DNA of 64,000 nt from Ganoderma boninense. Taxonomy: Eukaryota > Basidiomycota > Agaricomycetes > Polyporales > Polyporaceae. Each line of letters begins with the position of its first letter. Positions within the stretch are counted from its first letter, which is position 1. This document shows positions 24,439-36,912 of this stretch, one piece after another. A program made the translations under genes and the position numbers. The stretch covers positions 1,674,001 through 1,738,000 of the forward strand of contig CM035305.1 of NCBI GenBank assembly GCA_002900995.3, given 5' to 3'. Under the pieces are notes generated by a model. The model was not told the origin of the DNA. It searched no databases and was given only the letters and a program-made list of their open reading frames with translations.

Positions 24439-25490
24439 TTAGTACTTGGAGCCTGTGGCGACGACAGCGGCCGCCGCCGCGACGGCAACCTGCTGTTGTT
24501 GAGCCTGGGCGGCCGCCACGGCAGAGGCGGCGGCAGCATGGCGCTGCTCGGCAGTGCCGAGCATGAGGGCCTCGTTGACATGACGGAGGTGCGCGGTCTC
24601 GGCTTCGGCCTGCTGAAGTCTCGTCTGCAGCTGCTGTTGGGTCATCTCGAGGTAGCGAATGTGTGTGGTAGCTATTAGAATCCGCGATCAGTCATGATCG
24701 GGCACGATCGGAGGGATCTACGTACCCCGATCCAGCAAAGAAACCTTGCTCGACTTCTGGTTCGACACCGGGAGAGCGTCCTTGAGACGGCGGTAGCCAT
24801 CACGGAGCTCATCCCGCCTGCGCTGCTCAGACTCGATCCGCTGGCGGCGAATCTCCTCACGACGCATGTCGTTGCTTGCAGCGGAGGGAACTGGGTTGAA
24901 GTCGTCGTCGTCGTCGCTCGCGAACTCGTCGGAGCCCTTGGAACGCTTCTTCTGCTGCTGTTGGCGGGCAGAGGCGCGAGTAATAGCAGCTGTGCCGAGG
25001 GGGTTGTAGCGGTGGGACCTGGGGATGGCTGCAAGCGAACCAGGGGGGACAGAGGGGCCTGGGGAGTGGGAGCCGCTGCCGCGACGACTGCGGGTGGAAC
25101 CAACACTGTCGGAGGACAAATCGCCCGCGCTGAGGGTAGAGAGCGCATTGGGGTAGATAGTGGGCGTGAAAGGACGGGCGGGGGAGCCTGTGCTATAGTT
25201 GCCGCTCGGAGAAGTGTAGGTGTACTCGTTGAGGCCACCAGAGAGGGGAAGCGAGCTAAAGCTGCGGGGAGACGACGTGGGAGGCACTGGGGAAAATAGG
25301 TTAGCTGAATTGGAGAGATGGGAAGATGAGCGGGTATCTCACAGCCCATGGAAGAAACACCGAAGGGAGAATGGGGAGGGTACTGGAGGTAGTCGAGGCC
25401 GGAAAGAGGGGCGTCGAAGTAGTTGGCAGTATCCATGAAGTCGGTGTTCTTGGTGTGGTCGAGGACGTTCTCGATATGGGCGGTCTCCAT
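24439..25490 (-). CDS. bHLH-zipper transcription factor, paralogue 1
   Basis: Three exons (25490-25343, 25286-24726, 24671-24439) give 313 residues. The N-terminal half is Ser/Pro/Gly-rich and disordered, then an acidic patch, then a bHLH: basic region RRQRIESEQRRRDELRDGY, which keeps the Glu expected to contact an E-box, helix 1 RRLKDALP, loop VSNQKSSK, helix 2 VSLLDRATTHIRYLE. A Gln-rich coiled coil follows (MTQQQLQTRLQQAEAET), then an Ala/Gln-rich tail. An intron interrupts helix 2 after LLDR. The same intron site and nearly the same bHLH occur in the gene at 34982-36128. The target and pathway are unknown; general similarity to Max/Ino4-type fungal bHLH proteins. Confidence 0.9.
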
Positions 25491-27887
25491 TGCGGGGGGC
25501 CAAAAAGGAAGAGGCGCGAAAGAGAGAAGACAAGTATCACAAGAGTGGACGGGGCGTTAGAAGGGCGTGTGCTTGAGAGACGGAAGGAGCAGGGACTGTG
25601 AGGAGGATGAGGCTGGGAGGAGAAAGGAAGAGAGGAGAAAAGAGGACGTACGGCAGCGACTGATCGGGACGCGGCGGAAGAGGAGAAAAGACCCGGCGGG
25701 GGAGGAGAAGGATGGCGGAGGGGATGGGGAGGAAGGGGGCGAAGGAGGAGGCTATATAGGAAACGCAGGCAGCCGGACGAGAGCGTCCTCGGAAAGGACG
25801 AGCGAGCGGGCGGGCGCTTGCTTGTCATCACCTCGTGTGTGTCCCCGTCACCCTGTCACTCCCAACCTTGTCCAGATTACTTCCGCGGCGCCCTCCCAGC
25901 CGCCCGCCAGATCCACGGCGGATCGTTCCCACTGCGACCCCAGCCAAGGCGTCTCCAGCCTCAGCCCGCCGACCTCCTCGTCCACTGCACTCCCCACCCG
26001 TCCAAGCCCCAGCCCTCCTCTTCCTGTCTCTTCCTCAAACCCCACCCCCCGCCCACTCCTACCTCCCTCAACGCCGGACGCAGATGCCCCCAGCCCACCC
26101 CCGCACGCGTCTCTTTTACTCTCCGTGCCCGTTTTGAGCAGTCGCCCCGCTTCCAGCGCACGCTCTGCCAAATGCTAGGCCTCCATTAAAACTTCTCCAT
26201 GTCCTTATCACCCCATCAGCTCCCGGCATTCCGAGCCGTGTTCCTTCCCAAACCATCCATCTCGGGCATCTCCCCTGCCCGTTTTCCCCCATCGCTCCCA
26301 TCCAGCTCCGTCCTCCTCCAGCCCCCTTTACCGACTGCCTCATGCCCCCAACAAACCCAGCGTCCACAACGTTGTTTTCATTTCCCCCCTCCTTCCCCCC
26401 AAATATGGCCCGTCCTTTCGTTTTCGCCCTTCCCAGTCTCCCAGAGTCCCTACCCACTCGGGCAGGTCCCCCTCCGTCTAGGCTCCGTCCCAGCGTTCCT
26501 GTCCCCTCTTGGCTCGAATTTCGTAACGCTGACCTATCCGCTGCCCCTCGCCCCCGACCGAATTCCAGCCTTCGTTTCCGTCCCACCGCCAGCACCATTC
26601 CCCAGCCTGTCTGTCACACCTCTCCGATCATTTGCGGTTCCACCCTTCTCTCCGTGGACCGTCCCAGTGCCCATTTGTTTGCCTTCGCCCGATGGCGCGG
26701 GCGCGGGCCCAGGACCATCCTCGTTCCCGTTCCATGGCCAGTTGACGTTCCAGTACCAGTTCCACTTCCATGGCCATCTCTATTTATTCCGCTCTTCTCT
26801 CTTTCCCGGCCCTCGTTCCACAATGAAACGCCCTCGAGAGCGTGGCCTTTACACAGTGCCCCTCCTCGCGAGCCCGTCCGTCCACGCACGCTGTGCTCAA
26901 TCAACTGCCGACGCCCTAGTCCCAGTCCGGTCTAAGTCTGACTCACCGGCACTCACCTTGCCCCGCCGCCCATCTCGTCAAGCTGCTTGGGATTAAATAA
27001 ACACGAATTCCCCAACTTGTCCGCACTGGCTCCCGCGCTGGTTCTGGCTCTGGTTCTAGTTCTGGCACTCATTGGTGGCAGAACCGCGGGCTCTCTCCGT
27101 CGACGTCGCCTCCTTCTCACACCGGCACGGACCTTCTCCCGGCCAGTCCTCTCGCCTCTGCGCGTCCTTTCCTAAGTCCGCGTCACTTGACATCGTCCGT
27201 AGCTGCTTCCCTTCCCACCGTCTGCCCCCCGGTGGCCGCGCTTACGGGAGAACGAACCTTCCCCCTTCGCGCAAACGCACACACCTTATTCTCCACCGGC
27301 CTTCCAATTCCACCCCCGGCGCTCGCTGCGCATCTCTCTGCATCTCTGTGCCTCCGTTCGCGCCGACAGCCCTTCTATCGGCACAAGACTTTTGGGTTCC
27401 TGGTACACCCGCCGGAGCGCTCGCCAGCAGCGCCTACACATATTCACCGATCTCCGCAGTGGGCGGTGGCAGAGTTCGGACTTCGCTGGGATGGAAAACG
27501 GTGGGTCGTCAAAGTAAGGGAATAAGTCAGTCGTAAACAGGCAGGTGCTACGTAAGTACCGGCCAGAAGTCGTAATTCGTGAGGGGTCGTGAGAGTGGAC
27601 GCAGCAATACACCGAGACAACAAAGAGACAGGGGAGGATAAGCGAGAGATAATCCGAAGCATTAGACGTCCATGAGACGCGGGAGAAGGAGAAGCCGATG
27701 TGCGAGCGGTCGGGAGCAACGGCAGCACAATCGGTCAAGGAGCACGGGGACGGTGGGGAGGCGGGATCATTAGCAGAGCACGGAAGGTATGACGGGGAAC
27801 TGTCCAGGAGACTCAAGCCAGCGAAAATGAAGTGGACCGAGGGTAACCACTATAGCGTCCGGGCGCTGCGCGACGGTCAGGCAACAC
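25491..27887. other. long upstream region of bHLH 1 with a purine/pyrimidine strand switch
   Basis: From 25491 to about 25830 the plus strand is purine-rich (so the minus-strand leader is CT-rich, as expected before a fungal start site). At about 25840 it flips to strongly pyrimidine-rich and stays so to about 27000. Proline/serine-rich frames here (for example 26199-26996) are what CCT/TCC composition produces and show no motif. TATATA at 25753-25758 lies about 260 bp upstream of the bHLH start codon. The pattern suggests divergent transcription, but no plus-strand gene can be supported. Confidence 0.5.
25753..25758 (-). promoter_or_regulatory. possible TATA element upstream of bHLH 1
   Basis: TATATA in otherwise AT-poor DNA, 263 bp upstream of the start codon at 25490. 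The motif is palindromic so orientation is taken from the gene. Confidence 0.35.
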
Positions 27888-29429
27888 TTAAGCGTTGTAG
27901 TACCCTGTGGATAGAAGCAAATTTTTGATTAGCACCTGGCATATCAGCGGTACCATCAAACACGCCTGACATCATGCCCTGCACGGCGTAGTCCCAAGCC
28001 CTCGAGGCAGAAGGCAGGAAGATATCGAAGCAAACAAGGACAAATGGGTAGAAGCAGCCACGACGTCAATACCCATACTCACCGCCATAGAACGGACCCT
28101 TCATGCCCGCATAGTGCTCGAGTCTCTTCTGGAAGCGCCACACCAAGAAGAACATGTACAGCTGTGTGTATTAATTGAAGGGTGTCAGGTGAGCCCGAGC
28201 GCGAAAAACCATGTTGGCGTGACCAAGCACGCACCTGGAAGCCTAGATCCACGAGGAGCGAGACGATGAATGCAGTGTTGAGACTTGAGAACCCCGTGGT
28301 ACAGAAGCCACTTGGGAACGACGTCGTTCCGCCGTATCCTGCCTCTGCCGAGGAGGTCCAGAGCTGGCCACCGTTGTCACACTCCCACTGGATCTTGTCC
28401 TTCCTGTAAGCGAATGTATTAGCGACAAAATATGAACGAATGGCGGATTTCGCTTGTCAAAACCCAGACAAGAATGAATCCAGACATCCTCTGCGATACG
28501 CGGCACACGACGGCTGTCGCCCAGAATCCCTTCCGGATGAAGTTCAGGTGCCGATAAGAGTATCGGAGCGCGAAGGGCTCGGCAGCGGAAAAGTCAGGGC
28601 TATCCTTCAAAAATGAAAGCCTCGTGCGGCGGATACGCTGCGCGTATGAACGGATAATTTTTGAGCAGCCGAAGAGGGAAATAAAATGCTGCCCCAATGA
28701 TGGAGCAGCGAGAACGACTACGGAGAAATTTGCGAATGAAGGTGAAGGTTCCGGAGCAGAACCTGTGATGGGTAGAAGGAAGGGAGAAGGGAGAAGAGCG
28801 ACGGAGGAAGTGGATAGCGGACTCGAACTTACCCGCGTTGGAGTTCGACGATCATGATGATGGCTCGTACCGCCGCAATGACGATAATAAACGGCCAGAT
28901 GAACTTGCAGACGCGTGTCCAGATATACGATCGCTGTTGAATCCATGTGAGCATAAAATCTTTCTAAGGACACAGTGATGATTGAGGGAGAGGGCAGCAT
29001 CCGAATCGCATAAGCAGCTTTAGAAATAGATATCTACTCACATTGGAAAGAGCCACAACCGAAAGGCCTGCAACAACGCCGACGCCGATTCCAATACCAC
29101 CATAGATTTGCCTAAGTTCGTGTAAAAGACAAGGAATGAGAAAGTGTGATTCGCATGGGTGGATGTGCTCACCATTCAGGGTATACGAAGAACAGGTATT
29201 GCCCCAGAACTAGGAGGAAAACGCCTCCGGCGATGCTGTAGAGCTAATTGAGGGTTCATCTCAGTCATTCGCCCGGCGTTTGGCAGTTGACCCAACTACT
29301 TACGAAGATGATGACGCCCCACGCGATTGCACCACCTCTCTGCGAGCGGCATGGACATTAAAGGCTGAAACGCCCCAGAGAATCCGGAAAGGGCTTACCA
29401 GAGGGAGCAAGAGAAGGCAGTTATCACAC
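27888..29429 (-). CDS. small multi-pass membrane protein of unknown function
   Basis: Ten exons can be chained by phase: 29429-29399, 29339-29304, 29243-29173, 29111-29042, 28933-28833, 28599-28486, 28403-28235, 28161-28083 and 27904-27888, preceded by an unresolved first exon (a candidate ATG is at 29509, with weak splice support). The product has four hydrophobic segments: CLLLLPLRGGAIAWGVIIFL, then GGVFLLVLGQYLFFVY with GIGVGVVAGLSVVAL, then FIWPFIIVIAAVRAIIMIV, then LNTAFIVSLLVDLGFQLYMF. Between the third and fourth lies a loop with two cysteines (QWECDNGG, SGFCTTGF). It ends KGPFYGGYYNA. The topology recalls tetraspan-type proteins, but I do not recognise the family. Low-complexity absent; looks like a real conserved gene. 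Confidence 0.75.
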
Positions 29430-32400
29430 CTGATGGTTTACCCGCCCCAATCACGCATTAGCCGCCTTCCAGTTTTGTGATGGATGAGAATATTGTCCAC
29501 GGACCACATCGTGAAAGATCGTTCGCGAAAAACAGAGAGGGCCTTCAGAAGAGTCCGTAACTTATTCTTTGAAGATGGCGAGGGCCTGGACGTCGGGGTT
29601 GTGTTAGCTTGACCGGGTCGTTAAATAGGGTTCGCGGAGAGAGGGGTCTTCAAGGAGAGTCACGGACAGCCGACGCTGGGGGAAGGAACGATGGAGGGTG
29701 TGGTCGTCGCCGGGTGGGACGAGGGGCCTGGGAATGGCACGTTCCTCGACTTCGCCACCCCCGACGTAACGCGTAACGCGGGATAACGCACTGACGTCAC
29801 GGGAGAAGACGCTGGCTGTGTCTGTGCGGGGTGTGACGGGTCACACTTGAGGAGCGTGGGATGCCCGATCGGGACGGTGGACGGGGACTGGGACCAGTGC
29901 GGTGTTGGTGTCCGACTCGACTTGGATGTGGTCACTCGGTCACTCGTCCAACGCCGTCCACAATGTGCTGCGTCGTCGCATGGCTCAGCTCCTCGTCCGC
30001 ATTTTGGACATGATTTCTTCTTCTTCGTCCTCAGGGTGTCTCCCTCGAGGTCAGGCGAGGATCTCGGCCGCTGTATAATGTCGGACTCCACCTGCCGACC
30101 GCTGCCCACCCTGCCACGTCCCTTCAATCTTTCACAGATTCCTCCTCAGGCATCCGGAACGGTCTCCAGACGCGTCCAGGCAATGCGTCCGACGGCAGAA
30201 ATTCTATTCCTCGTGATAGACGGTCAGCTGAGCTTTGCTCGCGCTCCCGTCCTGCTCTTCGCACGCCCAAGAACCAGTCCGTCCTGCCTTCTCCCCGGAT
30301 CTCCACCTCGACCGCTCACAAGCTCAAGCTGTTTCAATGGCTGTACAGGACATTGCGGCCCACGCTTTTCTGCCAAATGTCAACCATCCGGTTACCCTCC
30401 GCCGGTTCCTCGAATGACGACCTCCGTTGTTCGCGGCTGAACACTGGCCCGTTGGTTTGCGTTCATCCGTGGGCCACTCATTAACATCACCCAGATTGAC
30501 GCAGTCACGGCGTCGAACCCGGTGACATACCCCCTCAGCATGCCTTTTTCATCTCCGGAATTGAACCTGCAACTCGAACTTTCGACCAGCGCATCGCGGC
30601 CCGGCGGTAGCCTTTTCTCATGCACCCGACGTGCAGAGCCTCCAACGCAGATACCGGCAGGATCGTCTTCGCTGTTTCGCTCACGCCCAGCCCTCCGACG
30701 AATTTCATGTCCTATCCTTACATTGCAGATCGGTGTCTGAAATTGTCCATTTCTTCCCTATCCGATGGTCTGCAGCGGTCCTCCAGCGTCCTCTTCGCCT
30801 TCACCCGCGCCTTCTCGGGATTCCCTTCTCACCTCATTCGACCCCTTCATCTTCTTCCAAGTATTCTCACCGGATCGAGCTCTATGAAAACGCCCGCGAA
30901 CCTGAACCCCAAATCCACATGTTTCGCTGCGTAGTTCTCCCATCGATCGCTGCCTTGCACTGAATCCGTCACTTCTCCAGAGTTCCTCGCACAGTGGGCC
31001 ATGAGGTTGCTTACCCGGCGGCCTAGAGCAGGGCTCTGTTGACAGCCTGCGCGAGTTTGGCAAGAGGTCGTACCAGAATTGGCAAGCGACAATCATGTAC
31101 AACTCGAATATCGAACTGATCAGATGAAGGGGCTAGCGAAGGACGAATGCGTTCAAATGTAGTACGCCGTTCCCTTCCCAGAGTCATAATCCTGTCCACA
31201 GTTGTGAATAAGCACAAGCTTGCCGTACACCCCGAGCTTTATGAACTTCAAAGTTTTGTCGTTCGCTCGGAACCAGGGCAAGATGGCGCTTGTAAGATTC
31301 CAAAGGTTCTGGGAAGAGGCACGCACGGGACGTTTGATCGCCGAGTCAAAGACACGAGGCATGGTCACTGACCGCAACGATATGCGCTTTCTGGAAAAGC
31401 ATCACCGGGCTTCCGGGGCCTCTCCCCTCTGAGGTCACTTGTATCCAATCGGCCTCGGCGGGCGATGCGGTCGCAAGCCTCCATTGCACGCTATTCTCGT
31501 CAAGAGGATCTGTTTCCCTCGCAGTTGCTAACCCTGGCTAACGACGCAAGAGAGGGTCTTTTAGACACACGAAGAAACGCCAAACCTGAGGCCGCGAAGC
31601 CGTAACCGCCTACCACCGCCTCTACGCCGCTGCCAGTTCAGCAACACCGATATGGAGGCTCGTCAAACATCTCAAATTGACTCTGCTGTCTCAGGCTCCG
31701 CCCCCCTACACACGAGTTGCCAACTTGAGTAAGACATGCCTTCCAGCTGCCTCGTGTTTCACTGTCCTCATGTCTGTCGAGCCCTTAGATGTCCTCCTCA
31801 TCTCTTGCCGCTGTGCATGTTCGGATCGGTTCATCGCCGAGCATGGTATCGCGAGCTTTGCATGAGGCACGGAGAGCGTTGAGGACAGCGCCTGGTAATC
31901 CCCGCAAACCGAGCGATCGAGGGTGGGTTCGTCGGCCGCCTGTTCCGGGGATTTGTCTTCTGGAGCCTGGCTTTCTCAAGAGCTCGCAGACTTGGTTATG
32001 TGATGTGCGTACCCTCCGCCTTCCACGTACGCCTCCCAGCACAGGTTTCTGGCATATGCATATCCGCTTGTCCAGATTGTGGCCGGCATTAGCGTCCACA
32101 CAGACGCCAAGCCACGAAATCCTTCTTTCTTCGGACTTTTTTGAGTTGTCTGCGGACACATCCGACTGTCACCAAACGGAGCCTTTGGATGTCTTCTTTT
32201 GCTTGCGGCAGCGTCTTCCACCAGATCCGACATACCGGGCATCTCACGCGTTTGCACAGTTCCTGGCGCCCTACCTGTAGACTATCGCCTGCCGCCACCA
32301 GGACTGAGCGGACATGGTTCACTGCTCGCTCGCGACCGGGTTACCTGCGGTAAGACTCTTGCAGCTGCCGACGTGGATATTCATCTTATGCTGACCGCGC

Positions 32401-34981
32401 GATTGGCAGTGGACGCGAATAATCAATAATCACACAACTTTCGTAAGGCGGACACCTTCGAAGCAGCCCGATTTGACGAGGCTCCTTCCCTCTCATTACT
32501 TCCTGTACCCGTGCTCGAACTAAAAATCTCACCATGTCTCCCCTTCACTGTCCCCGTCACCGCGATGGCGGATTGCACGCTCAGCGCATGCAACGGCCTT
32601 CCTCTCCCAAGCGAGGTTCGCGCCCTTCCATTCACCAGAACGGCGATAGCGATACATCCTGAACACCAGAAGCCCCCAGTCGTCGCGCCGTCCTCGCCAA
32701 CGAGCGGTGCCTCTTCTCAAGCCCACCGCGAAGCCCAGAGCTGACCGCGATTTCCAAGTCCCCGCCGTGCACGGCGTCCCCGCGTTGCATCCCTTCCTGG
32801 CCCCTCTGGGCTCGCAACCTGGCGTCTTAGGCATCGCGCCCGGACGCCGGGGCTGCCGCATCGCTCCTGCTCGATGTGGTCCGCCGGTCCCCACGCCGAT
32901 GCGCGAAGCCCTGCGTCAACCCAGCCTTTCCCAGCAATGCGAGGCCCCCGTGGCGAGGCGAGGGAGTCATCTGCGCGCGTACGCCATGACGTTGGGCTCT
33001 GCCCCGTCGCCTTCTGGGCTCGCGCATCCCTATCCCTTCCCCAGAGACGGCAACTTGCGTACGTTGCCGCGCGTGCTCGTTCTCGGGTCCGCGGTGTCGG
33101 ATCCCGCAGTGGGCGTATCAGCGGAGGGGTGGGGGAATCCGAATACACGCATTCGGCTCGCACACGGCGTTCCCTTGGGTAGTAGGTTGTAAGGAGAAGT
33201 ACGATCGCCTGCAACTTTCCTGTGCCGTAGCACCGCCTCGCCTTAGACCGTCCTCAGATAAAGTGTTCAGCATGCCTGCTAGAAGCTTCTGAATCAAATA
33301 TTGCACCTATCATACTTAGACCCAGTCCGCCAGGGCCGGACGGACTGGTGGCGTTGCCTCCATCCACGACATTCAGCGGGCGCGAGCGCGCTATCTGTGG
33401 TTAGTCCGGTGGCAATGGTCAGAGATCGCCCTCCCCGCAGCTCGGTATACTGCAGGGATGATGAACTCGTGTCCGGACGCCTGGCCGCACAACGCAGCAT
33501 TTTACGTAGTAGCGACTGCACTCACCGTTTCCTTGCGACCTGGCATGGCGGACTTGACTCGAATTTCATGGACAGTCGGCGCGGACACCAACACAATCAG
33601 TCGGATAGCGTGTATGAATCGCCTGCAGGCAGGTCAAAATCGCTGTGGCGTAGGGGCTGACGACCGTCCATTAAAACGCCGCCGCCACATTCGTCCAAGG
33701 ACTCAGGATATGAACGGGCTGACGATCTTTCAGGAGAGTATCGTCTCGTGGCACAAAGCGAGGATAGGAAATGAGGAGGATGAAGGATACAAGAAAGATG
33801 AATAGATCGCGCAACTCGCAGACTAAAGTCGACTACTACTATGCCTAGCTATGGGTACAACTGCTTGCCAAGTCCGTCATGCATGCATGGTCGGCGGGAA
33901 CGGGGTTTTCCAAGAACCTCTACCTTCCTCTCTCCAAGACAACCTCCGCACCTCCGCAGCGTGTCCGAGGGTGGGTAGTGGGTCGCCAGCACACGGCCTG
34001 CCCCCGTCGAGAGGACAGACAGCCTCCCCTTCCGACCGTATCCACCGCCGTAACCAGCAACCCCGTCCCCGCCGTATGTACAAGTCGTTCCCATAGAAGC
34101 GTCCAAGAGATGGAGTCGGAATCAAGCGGGGGAGCGTAAGTGGTTGACTCGGTCCGCGAGCGCAGGTGTGGGGAAGCGTATTCGTATCGTTTCGTCGCCA
34201 GTCGTATCCTTCGTGGTTGGCCGTCGCGTTCCAGAGCCCGGTGAGTGATATGTAGTACAACTTGGATGATAAATGAGACGAGAAGGGGGAATAATATGGA
34301 TCGCGGCGAGGTGAATTCGCATGTGACGTGAGTGGGCGGGATGGAAGGGAGGCCGGGTAACGTAACGTCCGCCTTCATCTAAAAACTGCGATAGTCCTTG
34401 GGCCAGAAGCGCGTCTTGCACCGGAGGAAGGCGAGGAACGTCGGTGCATAGCGAAATTGACCAATTTGACTCCCCCCCTCACCGGAGTAAGAAGTGCCTT
34501 GAAGAGACAGCAGGCGAAGCTCGAGCGACGCACTCGGGGTTGATCAACGATGCATGGGAGAATATCTCACCAGCAACATCAAGGGACCGCCAAAGCGCAC
34601 ACGAGCTGATATCGCCGTGCATCTGCCTGCAGCATCGAGCGGCAGGACTCTTTCGGAAGGTGGGGGATGGCCATCAGGACGTCCAAACGAGCGCACCGGG
34701 CGCCGTAGACGATCCTCAGCACCAACAGGTCCGACCTCACTGTCTTCAGCTCCGTTACTGGACTCGAGACGCAGAACACCTCCCTCGGTCCAGTGCCTCT
34801 CTTCCGGGAGGCGGCACGGACCTGCAAGCAGAGCGAGAGAGGCGATAAGGCAAACCTGGATATCGTGAAACCAAGCCAAGAGTAAAAGATAATAGGGGAT
34901 GGGATGGGGAAGCGGAAGAGGGGAGAGAGAGAGCATTGTCCGAGATGGAGCAAGAGGAGATGCAAACGCAAGCAGAGCTGG
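29430..34981. other. 5.5 kb gene-poor stretch
   Basis: No gene model can be supported. Frames here are short, occur on both strands at once, lack motifs and cannot be joined by splice signals. The start of the membrane protein gene and its promoter lie near 29430-29640. From about 34440 to 34981 is probably the 3' side of the second bHLH gene. Degenerate mobile-element remnants or long noncoding RNA cannot be excluded. Confidence 0.45.
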
Positions 34982-36128
34982 TCAATAGCTATTTTCTGAC
35001 GCAGATGGGCTCGACTCGGCGAGAGGCTGGTCGATATGTGACGATTGCGATTGGGTTCCTTCGGGGGGAGGCGACAAAGGACGGCTGTCCATGCTGACCT
35101 GCCCCGGTGAGGGCGTGTTGTTAACCCCGAGGGAGATTTTCTCGTTCAGAGCACGAAGGCGAGCAACCTCTGCCTCCAACGCCGCTAGACGCTGCTGTAG
35201 CTGACGGTTTGTTTTCTCTAGGTTGACGATATGGTTCGTCGCTAGTGTTTGCCGGTCTATGAACAAAGGGGAAAGGGGCGTCGCTGTACGGAAGACGTAC
35301 CTCGCTCCAGCAACGAGACTTTGCTACTCTTCTGGTTGGATACAGGGAGGACATCTTTCAATCTCGCGTACCCATCGCGAAGCTCATCCCGACGTCTCTG
35401 CTCAGCTTCGATGCGCTGCCTCCTGGTCGCTTCCTTCCTCGTGTTCGCGAGGGACTCTGCCATAGCTACGCCGCCCATTGGATGGCGATCGTCGTCGTCG
35501 GATATTGAGTGCCCGCGGCTTCTGCGACCGACGGAGCTCGTCGGGGAGGGGGTAGGATCGTAGCGAAGGGAATGGCGGTGTACGAGACTAGTGCCACGAG
35601 AGGAAGCGGGAGAGCCTGTTGCGCTACTGTTCCTTGAATGGTAGATACCGTCGGCAGACGTGTCTGATCCGGACAAGGGGGGAGACAGAGGGTCATACAT
35701 ATTTGGGGACTGCGGGGGAGGGGAGGCGGAAAGTGGCATTACACCATGAGGCGGGGAGGCGTTGTATACGCCTGGTGGGGCAGGGCCAAAGTGCTGGCTT
35801 TGGGCAGGCATCATCTGCATTGAACGATGATACATCACTTGCTGCAGGTCGCTTTCGGACATTTGTCCTGCGGGGTGACAAAAGAAAGGACGGGAATGGG
35901 CAAGTTAGATCTCGGATGGGGGAAGCAGTAGGCGGACTGGAGGAACCCACGAGTAGGGGCGCCAGGGTTGTGGCCGACAGACGGGTAGCCGGTCTGTTGC
36001 ATCTGGGGATACATGAGGTAGTTTGCGGTATCGTCCTCTGATGAAGGATACATGGCGTATTGGGAGGCGACGAAATTTTGGGAGGAGTCATCGTGCATGG
36101 GCTGGGACTGCTGCTGGTGCTGATCCAT
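34982..36128 (-). CDS. bHLH-zipper transcription factor, paralogue 2
   Basis: Three exons (36128-35951, 35867-35301, 35241-34982) give 334 residues. The N-terminus is Gln/Met/Pro/Ser-rich (MDQHQQQSQPMHDD). The bHLH reads RRQRIEAEQRRRDELRDGY, ARLKDVLPVSNQKSSK, VSLLERATNHIVNLE, almost identical to the gene at 24439-25490. A zipper with regular Leu spacing follows (NRQLQQRLAALEAEVARLRA). The C-terminus is Pro/Ser-rich. The intron inside helix 2 falls at the same codon as in paralogue 1, so the two share a common ancestor gene. The same strand and about 10 kb spacing suggest an old tandem duplication. No target is known. Confidence 0.9.
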
Positions 36129-36912
36129 GGGGGGCGTCGCGGGTCGTGGAGGATCGTAGATGATGAGATGGGCTGAGAGGGGAAGGAGAGAAGTAGGGAG
36201 AGGAGGGAGAAGAGATGTACGGGAGAGAAAGAAATAAAACAATGGGAAGAAGAGGAAGAGAGAGTTCGGTCGCGGGCCCTCAATTACGTCCAGACGGCCG
36301 GACGGAGACGAGGGGAGCGAGGGCGAGAGAGCACAACACCCGCCAGACGCACGGCTCAGAGACACAGACCCTCCACAGCTCCCTCCCGCTCGCACGCCGC
36401 CCACCCAGGCGCCCGCTGTCCTTTTGTCGCCCGCACATCAACACTGTGTCCCCGCACACAAACAACCCCCCTATTGTCCCCGTCCCCGTCCCTCTCTCCC
36501 CTCTCGCGGGCGACGCGCTCCTCGTCGCCATCCCCGTATCAGCACCCTCTACCCAGCCGGGCGGACGCCGGACCTCCGCCCGCCAGGCGCCGAACAATAT
36601 CGATGCGGTCATTGCAGATCTGATTGCGATCCAGCCTCAGCCGATCCCCAACGCTGCTCCTCGCCCCTCCCACATTCATTCTCCATTCCGGCAACTCACG
36701 CCCAGCCCTCTTCTATCCCACCCCCGCCTCCTTCCAAATCCATCTCTGCCTAACCCCTCACGCTCCCATCACCCCTCGTCAATATCTCGGAATCCCACAA
36801 CTCTTCTATCGATATCAGTCTGCACATCGGTGGCGCAAAAGACATCAGCCTCCAGTGCTCAGCGCACGCCCAATTCTGCTTACCCACTCTTCAATCGCTC
36901 CTAGTCGCTCGC
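36129..36912. other. upstream region of bHLH 2 with purine/pyrimidine strand switch
   Basis: Plus strand is purine-rich from about 36170 to 36260, then changes to C/T-rich from about 36330 to 36840, the same order as upstream of bHLH 1. The long Pro/Ser-rich frames in 36215-36904 follow from this composition and are not annotated. It also contains the 3' flank of the receptor gene that ends at 36913. Confidence 0.45.

Noticed and set aside
26199..26996. 265-codon plus-strand open frame upstream of bHLH 1
   Set aside because: Almost pure Pro/Ser/Phe from CCT/TCC composition, open in two frames at once, no motif or splice pattern.
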